Assembly: GCA_019925795.1 (NCBI GenBank)
Contig: CM034305.1
Coordinates: 98,477,571 to 98,541,570, forward strand
Reading direction: 5' to 3'
DNA from: Dendrobium chrysotoxum
Taxonomy: Eukaryota; Streptophyta; Magnoliopsida; Asparagales; Orchidaceae
Length of the DNA stretch: 64,000 nucleotides
Made by a program: the position numbers and the translations under genes. The notes beneath the pieces were generated by a model. The model was not told the origin of the DNA. It saw nothing but the letters and a program-made list of their open reading frames with translations, and searched no databases. Positions 38,501 to 50,500 of the stretch are shown here, piece by piece. Positions within the stretch are counted from its first letter, which is position 1; each line of letters opens with the position of its first letter.

Positions 38501-41500
38501 TCATGGCCCATAAGGGGCTTTTATATTATTTGGCTTGGTGGTAGGTTGATTGTAATATTGTGTATGGTAATGATGGTAGGTATGATAATGATGTTATATA
38601 TGAAAATAGTAGATAGGGTTGATGGTAGGTTTGAATCTGGAGGGTGGTTTGTATCATTTGGTCTCTTTCTCATTCCTATAAATAGCTAGTACTTATAAGC
38701 TAAGCTCTTAGTTTTTTAACGAAGAATTACTTTTTGAGTTTTCTGCCATTTTTATGTGTTTCCACTCCTAAGTGAAGAACATGTAAGTTTGTCTTGGAAC
38801 GGTTGATCCAAAGCTTGCATTTGTTGTGGGAGGGTGACTCAATGCTGGAATAACCCTTGAGATAAGCCATGGGAGAGGTTGGCCAAGCGTTGGTGGCAAG
38901 CTCAACCCTAAAGCTACTCCTTTGAGTTTCAAATTAGGGTTTGGCATAGAGGGGGGTTTAGGGCATGGATCTACTTGGGAGTGTTAGGAGAATTTTAGGA
39001 GATGTGTTCTGGAGTTTTTGGTGGAGATATAAAATGTTTAAGGATGGGTAAAGGATGACAAACTCAAAGTGCCTAGTTTGGGTTGATTTTGACTAGTCTT
39101 GGACGCATATATTAATAGCGCTAAATAGCTCATGTAGTCTTGGACGCATGGTGTGGCTCAGCACACCCCATGGAGTATATGCATGGTGGGGCTAGGGGGT
39201 TAAAATTGCATGTACTATTTGCGCTATGCGTAAGTAATAACGCATGGTGGATTACCACTATATCGCATGCTATTTTGATCATTACTTAAAAAATAATTTT
39301 AATATTATATTTATATTATTAATTAAATTTATTTTTTGATTAGTTTATCAGGGCATTAATCAAGCTAATAGAAAGCTTCCACGCACGCTCTCAATCTCTA
39401 CTCTTCCCCATCTCATCATGCCTGGTGTTTTCAATATTGAAGGGCTTCAACACATGACTTGCTAGTTCCCACCGCTCCAGCATCTCACAAGTCTCCTCTC
39501 ACATCCATCTATCTCATGTCTCACTACGAAGGGCTTTAACACTCATTCGTGACTTATTACCTCATTGTTGAAGGGTTTCGAGACTTTAACTCGTTCGGTA
39601 AGTAGCTTTCAGACTTCCACCACTTGTTATCCAAGGGCTTTGAGTCTTCGACACACTCGCTTATACAATAAGCAATTTGAACCTTTGACACACTCACTCG
39701 TTCTGTCGCTTCTAAACATGGTCAATTGTGGGCTCTAAAACTTTGTGTCTATCTCTTATAAGAGAGTTTGTCGGAGCCAGATTTTTTATGCTCATCTCAT
39801 TCACCTCTATCGGCACACACTTGCTTATTCGGTAAGCAGCGTAGAGCCTATACTCCTTTGATTGGAAAAATGAATTTCTTATGAGCATGTAAGCTTTCGA
39901 AGCACGACAAAAATTATTTTATTCATCCAATAAAATGGATTTCATTCTTCTTTTTGTGGTTATTAAATGATGGTTAAATCTTATCGTAGTTAAAACGCTT
40001 ATGAGTAAGTATTGTTGAATCTGAAATGATTTGCATTCTAAATTTCTTTTTCATTATGCAAATAAGTTGCATAACTATAATGGATTACTTTTTCATTATG
40101 CAAATACGTTGCATAACTGTAATAGGTTATTTGTAGTCCTTATCGTACATAGTTAAATGTAGATTGTAGTTGCATGCCTATTAATGGGTTGTCTGTTTAA
40201 AAAATATTGTTCTTGTAAAAAATTATTATATTTTGAATTTTAAGTGGTTGAAGTGTCAAGCACTTGAACCTTTGTATCACTTTAATGGTTTTCATTATTA
40301 TTATAGTTTATCTTTCAAATCTAAGTCTTTCATATTTAGATGATGCTTTTTTATCATAATTTTTAATATTTTATGCTATGTTTAAAATAGAGGAGTTATG
40401 AAAAAGTATTGAGAGATGATAGAGATGCAAGGGAAGATGTTGGTAGGAGAGATAAATAACTACCTGAAGGGATAACTAGGTTTTCCACTAAGAAAAATCT
40501 AAGGGGAGGGGCAGATCACCATGCATTACAACCCAAGAGAATATTTTGTCAATTTTTTTTCAAATGTCTAAGCTTCTTTTCTCATTCATTCTAGTAAAAT
40601 TTAGGTTATTATATCAGATACTACAATCTAAAATAATAATAATAATAATAATAACTAAGGAGGAAAAAAATAAATTTAAGCAAAACACTTAATAATTCTA
40701 TCCGCATGGACGACCACTCCTCATTCCAAAATCATGTAATGCAAATTAAAAATTTGTTAAAAGCCATTAAAATGCCTCCCACATGGAGGGAAAGACTGAA
40801 AGTTTAAAAATTGAAAATTTTGAATTTTTAAACTCAAATCTTCATTTCCATTTTATTTGTTTTTGTATCAGGACTTTTTCATTAACATGGCTAATGGTGC
40901 CCTTTGGCTTATGATTTGAATTTTTATCTTGATCTTGTGATGGGGCATCATAGTCAGCCTAATGCTGTGCATTAGTATGCAAGTTCATAGTCCTTAGAGG
41001 ACTTTTAAGGAATGTGAGATCTTAGCGATGATAGATTGTTGTAGAGGACTACTTCAACTTATCCTTAGATTGCCACAGATTACTTTAAATCCATCACTAG
41101 TTAGACCATCTATAGCTTTTTATTTCTTTTTCTTAATATGAATTAGACATCTAATGTGGTGTACATTATATGAGTTTGAATCATGTCTCACTTATTCCGT
41201 TCTTATTATTGTGGTTGTGCTCAATAATAGTTGCATGTTTATTATTGCTCAGTCCTAAGTAATTGAAGAACAATCGGTGTAATCATGTAGATGCATTCAT
41301 CTCTTAGTAGATTACATTCCTCTACATTACATTTGGTATTAGAATAAATGTGTTTCCTCAAGAACATGTTGTTATGCATTGAATTGTATTTCTTGCACTA
41401 AATTATATTATTATGTCAATTAAAATTAACTTATCATTCAATTATAAAAAAATAAATGAATATTTCCATATCATCACACCATTAGGTCATTTACTCATAT

Positions 41501-44500
41501 AATTGTCTTCCATTTCATTGTAATAGCGTTTCATTCAAAGAAATATTTTTGTTTACATCAAAATATTGTATTTTCTCTCTTCTGATAACTCTATATATGT
41601 TGGCCATATCATTGTCATTTCTCATTCAAATTTTACATATGAATACTCTATTTTCATTAGGTTGACAAGATCTATAACTTCGTAGAAGAGCATTTTCTCA
41701 AAATTGACAATCTTGGCTCTCAACAATGACAAAACCTTAGAACAAGTAATAAAACCTACTATTAAAATATCATTATGCCAACTTTTAGTGGACAAAGATA
41801 ACAAGATCAAACTTCAAAATATAGCTGTGATGATTCTTATGCATGTTTACTAGAGAAATTAAAATGCTCATCCTTATGCAATAACAAACCTATCATGAAT
41901 TTTAAGATAAGTTTGTGGCATTAAAGCATCGGATTAGTAGGACAACACCACCCATACTACAGCCTGATCCAATTCTTGCACCAAATTGAGGAAGGGAAAG
42001 ACCATCTTATTGACCCCATTTCTTCTCCACATCCTCCTCTTCCACTTCCCCCAATTAGATCTCACTATCACTCTCTTAGTCCATGTGTTATGGACAACTT
42101 TAATGATTATCATGTGATAGACTAGCCCAAGGACTAGTCCAATCAGGACCGGTCCAATTTTATAAGAGGCGGAACAGGGAAGTTCTGTCCCCATGCCTTT
42201 CACCGTTGATGGTGGGGTCTACTAGCTTGATTAAGAGGAAATTAAGGAGGATTTAGAAGGGAAAATTCAAATAGAATGGGCTGTTTTGGGATTTGACTTA
42301 ATTTTGTATGCTTAAGTATGTTTGGAGGCTATGGTTAGGTTTTTTTCTTTTTTTTGCTGTAATTTCCTGGTTCTTGGTTTTTGCTGGGGCTCTAGTGGAG
42401 TCTAGAGATTTGGGAGAGCCGGATCTTCCTCTCCAATAGAAGATCCATTGTATCTTGTTATGTTTCTTCATCTATTATCAATTAAAGAAGTTCTATTCTA
42501 GTTTTCCTTCTAAGTTCTTCTCAAGTTCTATTTTGTTAAGTGCTGAAATTAAATTTTAGCAAGAGAGACTCTTGTTTCCTACAAGTGTAGCCTAACAAAT
42601 TGGTATTAGAGCACTTCGATCTAGTAGGGTACCAATGGCCAGAAGGAAAGTGGAAGGGTTGGAAGGGGAAATAGGCCAATTGAAATCAGATTTTGTGGAG
42701 AAAATTTCAGATTTTGAAAACCAATTTGTATCCGTCCACTAAAAGATGGATGAAAAGGTCGCTGCCGTGGAAGAAATGCTGAAGAAATTGCTTGAAGCCA
42801 AGCCCAAAATGACAGCATTAAAGATGAGGGAAGCTACCGGCGGCCAAGGAAGTGGTGGAAACCCTAATCCGATTAGGGGAGCGAAAAATCAAGAGGCAGA
42901 GATTTGGATGGAGAAGATGGGATGTCTCCTCTAGAGCCTATTTCTAGGGAGGAGATGAGTATTGGGTATGAGCGAAGAAGTGCTGATTTTGCAAGAAGAG
43001 GGGTGGATTATTACCGCAGGGGTGTTGATTTTGAAAGGAGGGGGGATTTTGAAGAAGGGTTTGGGTGCGAGCACAGAAGGGAGGATCGAGACACTTGGGG
43101 AGCACCTCCTTTTCGTGGAATGGGAGGCTATGGAGGATTCAGCCGAAACAAAGGCGATTCGGCGGTAAGGAAGCTGAAGATGACTATATTTGAGGGTGAG
43201 GACTTACATGGGTGGATTTACAAGGTAGAGAGGTATTTTGCCGTCAACGGGTTGGCGGAGGAAGAAAGATTGATGGAAGCTGGTCTGTGTTTGGAAGGGA
43301 AGGTATTGGTCTGGTACCAGTGGAGAGACATGAGGCGACCTATTTGGAGTTGGAGGGAATCCAAGGACTGCTTGCTAGAACGTTTCTAAAATAGCTGGGA
43401 GGGGACTTCTATGAGAAGTTCTTCGCTTTGATGTTGGAGGGCTCTGTGGTGGAGTACTGTGACTGGTTTGACTACCTAGCTAGCCGACTGGATCATCTTT
43501 CTGAGATCGTGCTAGAGGGGAACTTCATGAAGGGGCTCAAGCAGGAGATTTGGGCGTCTGTTAGAGTGATGAGGCCGCGTGACTTGGGAGAGGCTATGGA
43601 GCTAGCACAGTTAGTGAAGGACCAAAAGTATTTGGAGAGGGAGGCCAGATGCAGCAGTTCAGGAGGCTTGTACAGGATGACCACCACTTTCTTAGCTCCC
43701 AAGGGACCAACCCCGAGAAGCCTTTATGAGGCCCTAAAGAAGAAGCCTGTAAGAGGGGGATTTGGGGGAACTTTAAGAAGCTCACTGAGAAGGAGCTACA
43801 GGAGAAAAAGACAAAGGGATAATGCTTCAGATGTGATGAGAAGTACACGTCGGGGCACAGGTGTAAGGATCGAACTCTTCAGGTTCTCACCATTTATGAT
43901 GACGTGGAAGCTGAGGAGGAAGGTGGGAGTGAGGCAGTAGTAGAGGAGGATTAATTGCATCTTGATATTGTTGAAGTCTCCTTAAACTTAGTGGTGAAAT
44001 TCACCCCAAATCACACCATGAAAGTGAAAGGAGAAATAATAGACATAGAGGTGGTGGTATGGGTCTACAATGGGGTTACCCACAATTTTATCTTCAATCA
44101 AGTAGTTGAACAATTGGGGGCAAAATTGGTGGATACTAGGGGCTATGGGGTGATGATGGGCACTGGGAAGATGGAGATGGGTAGAGGAGTGTGTAGGAGA
44201 GTTGTGCTGACTATACAGGGGGTTTAGGTGAGGGAGGATTTTCCCCCATTGGAGTTAGGGAACACTGATGTCATCTTAGGGATGAAGTGGCTTTAAACAT
44301 TGGGAGATACTGGGGTTAATTGGGGAGCATTGACGATTGAGCTGGTGGTGGAGGGAAGAAGGATGGTGATCCAGGGAGATGCAGGGTTGTCCAAAGCCAT
44401 GGTATCTCTCAAAACCATGGTCAAGACCATACAGGTGGTGGGAGGAGGATTTCTGGTGGAACTGCAGAGCTTAGAAGGGGTTGGACTAGAGGAAGGGGGG

Positions 44501-47500
44501 AACATTCCTCTCTCAGTACAACCACTAATACAACAGTTCAATGAGATTTTTCAGTCATCTCAAGGTTTACCATCACCGAGGGAGCAGGAGCACGCAATCA
44601 CCTTAAGGGAGGGGGTGTCATCAATCAGTGTTCAGCCTTACCGCTACTCTTAGATTCAGAAGAAAGAGATAGAGAAGTTGATCCAAGAGATGTTGGAGGC
44701 AGGGATCATTAGACCGAGTGTGAGTCCTTTTTCTAGCCCAGTCTTGCTGGTTAAGAAGGACGGGAGCTAGAGATTCTGTATTGATTACTAGGCTCTGAAT
44801 AAGGAGACTGTGCCGGACAAATTCCCCATACTGGTGATTGATGAGCTACTGGTTGAGTTGTGTGGAGCAATGGTGTTCACCAAAATGGATTTGAGGTCAG
44901 AATACCATCAGATCAGGATGACGGAGGAGGATGTCCTGAAGACTGCTTTCAGGACACATGAAGGGCATTACGAGTTCTTAGTGATGCCATTCGGGCTCAC
45001 AAACGCCCCTGCCACTTTCCAGTCGCTCATGAATAGGGTGTTTAAACCATATCTCCTGAAGTTTATACTGGTTTTCTTTAATGACATCCTAGAATACAAC
45101 AAGGAGATAGGAGAGCACTTGGAGCATGTGAGGGTGGTCTTGGAAGTATTACAGGAGCATTAGTTGAGGGCCGACCTGAAGAAGTGTTGCTTTGCACAGA
45201 CCAGTGTGGAATACTTGGGGCATGTGGTTTCTTAGTAGAGGGTGGCTACAGATCAGGCCAAGATTGAGGCAATATAGAAATGGCCTCTACCTAGGAATCA
45301 AAGAGAGCTGAGAGGGTTCCTAAGTTTGACGGGATATTACAGGAGATTCGTGAGAGGATACAACACCATAGCCTGGCTGTTGACTGAGCAACAAAAGAAG
45401 GATAATTTCTTGTGGGGAGAGGCAGCTACACATGCCTTTGAGAGACTAAAGAAAGCCATGACCACAGTTCCGATTTTGGCCCTACTGGATTTCAGTCAGA
45501 TTTTTGTGGTAGAGACAGATACAATAGGATATAGGTTGGGGGCTATGCTTATGCAAAATCACAGATCCATAGCCTACTTCGGCCAGGTATTGACAGCTAG
45601 AGGGGGGGGGGGGGGGTTACTTCAACCCCTAGCACTGCCAGACAGGGTGTGGGAGGAGATCACCATGGACTTTATTAATGGGTTACTTCGATCGGAAGGG
45701 TTTACTGTGATTTTGGTGTTAGTTGACTAATTGAGCAAGTACACTTACTTCATCCACCTACGACATCCTTACACGACAGTGATTGTAGTGGCAACATTCA
45801 TCAGGGAGGTGGTTAGGCTACATGAGATACCAAAGTCTATAGTATCTGATAGGGATAAGGTGTTCCTCAGTCATTTTTGGAGGGAACTGTTCATGCTACA
45901 AGAGACAGTGCTGAAGAGGAGCACCGCTTACCACCCTCAGACAGACGGGGACATATAACATACCTACGGTGTTTTGATTCAGAAACATCTAGGGTATGGG
46001 CGAAGTGGCTGGCGTGGGCAAAATACTGGTACAACACTTTGTACTACTCGACCTCCCAGATGACTCCTTTCAAGGTACTGTATGAGAGAGACGCTCCACA
46101 TTTGGTACATTTTGGGCAGAGCCGCACACCAATATCTTCAGTAGAGTAGTACTTGGACGAAAGGGATAGGGTGTTGGAGGAGTTAAAAAGACACTTGTTG
46201 AGGGCTCAACAAAATGAAGAAGCGGGTGGATGAACATAAGAAGAACATCCAGTTTGCTATTGGGGATAGGGTATTCTTAAAGCTGCGACCCTATAGACAG
46301 AGGACAATAGCCAACAGAAGAAATGAAAAGTTAGCCCCGAGGTACCTTGGACCTTATGAGGTATTGGAGAGGATTAGAGCAGTGGCTTATAGCTTGAAGT
46401 TATCCCCGACAGCTTCATACACCCAGTGTTTCACATCTCACTGTTGAGGAGAGCAGTGGGGGATCATGCAGCTAGTTTAGAACTACCAGGAACGCTGACA
46501 CAGGATCTGAAGGTGGTTTTGAAACCACTTGAGCTTAACAAGGTTCGTTAAGGAGAGGGAGAATCCAAGGAAACGTTGATTAAGTGGAAGAACTTACCTG
46601 ACTATGATGCCACTTGAGAACCATACGAGAGGGTGAAGCATTAGTTTCCCTATGTTCACCTTGAGGACAAGGTGGCTCTTTGGGAGGGGAGTATTGATAG
46701 ACCGGTGCAAAGACCAGTCCAGCTGGTCCAATCAGGATCGATTCAATTTTATAAGAGGCGGAACAGGGAAGTTTCGCCCCCCCCACGCCTGCCGTCCTTG
46801 ATGGTGGGGTCTACTAGCTTGATTAAGAGGAAATTAAGGAGGATTTAGGAGGAAAATTCAAATAGAAGGGGCTGTTTTGGGATTTGACCTAATTTTGTAT
46901 GCTTAAGTATGTTTGGAGGTTAGGATTAGGTTTTTTATCTCTGTTTTTACTGTAATTTAGTTCTTGATTTTTGCTTGAGCTCTAGCGGCATCTAGAGATT
47001 TGGGAGAGCCGGATCTTCCTCTCCAATGAAGATCCATTGTCTCTTGTTGTGTTTCTTCTATTATCAATTAAAGAAGTTATATTCCGGATTAATCTTGCAT
47101 GAAAAAAACTAATGATCATACCAACCACTTGTTATTTCATGAGATTAAAAAAAAAAAATTTTAAGGCAGAACCATGGACCAAATTGTATGGTTAGATCAT
47201 GGATGAGATGACTATGTTTTGAAAAAGATCTATGATTGTTGTTGATTATATGACATATTGATAAGTTGATGGCCCATTGTAATGTGATAGAGGATCACCA
47301 TACTATAATCTTGAGATCAATCAGGTTTACGGACTGACATTCATCATGAAGTGTTAACTTGAGAGGTTTACTCTCTTAAGGATGCATTTTGAGTTACTAA
47401 GATGGAGCAATACTTTAGATCCCAATTGATAAGAGATTCACTCTATTTGGAAATAGTTCTTAGGTTCATCTCATGCCTTCCGCCTCATGAGCTCTCTACG

Positions 47501-50500
47501 GGCCTAATGATCCAAAAAGAATTTCGTTGGAACCTCTAGTTCTATGGCATTTGGTGCTACATGCTTTACATGTGATAAGACTGACTATCACGAAGGTACT
47601 TGCCCTTATAAGATAGACTTTGAGAATATCGGTCACCTTTATGAACACATAGAGGTGCAGATTATGGTAGACCCTTGTGAAGAGGTTTGTGTTGCCGAAA
47701 AATCATTGAATATGTCCTACCTTGTTATTATGGACTCCGTATTGGCTCTCTCACTAGCTAATGTTGATTTGAGGCACCCAAAAAATTATAACAATTGTTT
47801 TAAGATATGTGAAAATTCATGTAGATTAATTATTCATTATGAAAACAGCTTGAACAATATTTCTACCTTTGCTTTGGTTATGGTGAAGCTCATCCCAGAC
47901 CTAGAGCCTCACCCTCAACTTTACGAGGTTGCTTTGATGGATAAGACTTCCATCCTTATCTCCTAACGCTATTTTATATCTAGGGATGTAAACGAGTCGA
48001 GTTGAAATTGAGTTTGGGCTAACGTGAGCTCGACTCTTCAACTAAGGGATAAGCTTGAACTCAAGATTGGCTCATTGGAGTTACAACGGGCTCGGGCTTG
48101 CCTCACCGGAGCAGGAAGTCCGTACGCTTAATTGTTGGAGATAGCGGGCTTTGGCTCGAATCATGAGCTTGGCTCGCCGGAGGAGGTCAAGAAGCTCGAA
48201 TTGTGAGCTTGGCTCGCCGGAGAAAGGAGGAAGTGAGGATGTGTAACATCTCAGAATCAAATTTGAAAGAATTATTTATTTTATATTTTTAATTAGTCAA
48301 CCAGAGCTTCTATAAATCAGCACAATAATAAATTTATATCCAGTGAAAGCAACTAACAATCATATACCTCAAAATATTTTACTATATTTCCAAAACCAAT
48401 ATACAATAGCCAAAAGATCAATACAATTTCTACTCTATCACAAACTCCTGACAACAAAATAATAAGAGAAAATATAAACAAAATTAAAAGAAAAGCAGAG
48501 GATCTTTGCGAACTTTACTCCAACTGGTCCTCATCCGTTCCCTAACCTGAAATCATAAAAAACCACATAATGAGCTAAAAAACCCAGCAGTAACTAAAAC
48601 TCTATCACTGTTTTCAATGCAAGGCAAAAGAATCAATATGTATGTTTTAAATCTAGCCAATATTAATCATCACTTTATATAAGAAATAAACATCTCCAAA
48701 AATTAATAATAAAATCAATATATTCAATGAAGTCAAAAGACATACGATAAAGAGTATTCACTCAATGAATCATGTTAGTATGCTATGTTATGTTGTATCA
48801 ATATTAATGTTGTATGAGCTATCAATCTGTCAATCAGCTTAATGTATTATTAGGTTAATATCATCATGAGTATAATTATGAAAAATAAGGCAGGACATGC
48901 AGCTTTAATATGGTGTTTTCTTACATCTGTTATCTGTCATAGCCATCAATCTATCAATCTCATATTATCTTTCATTTATTTCTATTAATCATTTATTTTC
49001 ACAGGTGATTTTTAATAATCATTTGAGTCGTCATCCTTCACCCGTCGGCATAATTTAGTCAATCAGTTACTTGCTACAACTAGGATTACATCACCAACCT
49101 TTTATTTAAAGGAAAGCCCGTCGGCCCACCCTCCTATGCGGGGTATTATATTTTAAGTGCCAACATGTATTCATTATAGTGTTAACAGCCAGTCTTCCCT
49201 TGCTTATATATAAATACTATCTTTTCAATATCATGTATGAAATGTAGAAATTTATAAATACAAAAAATCTATCAAATGATATCAGAGTGGTTGTTAGAAA
49301 AATTGGATTGTAACCAAAACTATAGGAATTGATTTATGAGTGGGGTAGAAGTTGGGTAGTATAGATTTACATTTATGTATTTGATTAATTGCTTTGTAGA
49401 TGTATGTATATTGAGTTTATGAATTAATTGTAAGAAAGTAGATTTTATCAGTGGATAGATGGATCCTACCGATCATGATACACAGAGTAGACAGAGTGCA
49501 GCAGCAGCTCCAGTGAGTTTTGATAGTTTGATGCTGCTAGCCAGCATGCTTGCATAGGCTATGAGTGATGCTCAGAGTATACATGTGGGACACAAGGAAT
49601 CAGAAGAGGACACACACCTATAGATATTCCATAAGTTGAAACCCCTGTTGTTCAAGTGAGTTATAGAGCCACAGACAGCAGATGACTAGTTGTTAAGAAT
49701 AGAGAAGATATTTGACAGTATACAGTGCCCAAAGAATAAAAAAGTACCAATTGCAGTGTTCCTATTTGAAGGAGAAGCTGAGAGATTGTGGATTGGACAA
49801 TAGGGAGAGAAGTTCCAAGGAAAGATTAATGCAGAGATCACCTGGATAGAGTTTTTTGCTGTCTTTAGAGACTAGTTTGTACCTCCGTTAGTCCGTTAGC
49901 AGATGCAGGAGGCTTTCATGAGATTGGAGCAGGGGAATATGACAGTGATGCAGTATGAGGCGGAGTTTACTACACTGGCTAGGTATGCACATTAACTGGT
50001 CAATACTGTTGACAAAAAATGCCACAGGTTTTTGAGAGCATGAAAGGATGAATTGAGGCATCCACTTATACCGCTAAGGATTTAGGAGTTTTCGGAGCTG
50101 GTTGAGAGAGCGAGACTGGTAGAGAATGACTTGGCTATTCCATTATTCAAATAGGATATGAGCAAGAAGAGATCAGGAGATGATATAACTAAGAGAGAGA
50201 GCAGTGAGTAGAGAGGTAGATTTTCAGACAGCACGAGAGGATCTGCATCTGAGTCTATTGTGGGTGTACTGGATTGTGCTCGATGTGGTAAGAGATAGTG
50301 GATTGTATTTTTTGTTGACTTGACAGTGTTTTAGATGTGGGCAATGAGGACATCGGTTGGTTGATTGTCCGCTACAGCAACAGGGGGTTGGATCTGGATT
50401 TAGAGGGGAGCAAGCCAGACAAGGCTATAGACTGAGGACCATGAGATCTAGAGAATACAGTGAAGGGTTGTGAGCAAGACATATAAAAGAAGGATAGTTG

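Larger units (their letters stand above)
37422..42109. other. unassigned intron sequence
   Basis: 4.7 kb with no recognised domain, LTR or TIR. A CCTATAAATAG block near 38676 looks like a TATA box but lacks context. A frame at 37606-37812 has a presequence-like start but no continuation. It may contain old unclassified elements. Confidence 0.4.
42115..47085 (+). mobile_element. decayed Reina-type Ty3/gypsy element
   Basis: Two similar short LTRs (42115-42597 and 46695 to about 47085), a Met-type primer site, gag, RT, part of RNase H, integrase and a chromodomain-like end with YVHLEDKV, the ending typical of Reina-like elements. The 3' LTR lacks its last ~90 bp, so no target duplication can be checked. 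There is a large internal deletion at a poly-G run. Confidence 0.88.

Noticed and set aside
41934..42203. 89-codon minus-strand frame
   Set aside because: It overlaps the Reina 5' LTR, and a similar frame appears at the 3' LTR (46580-46786), so it is an LTR shadow.
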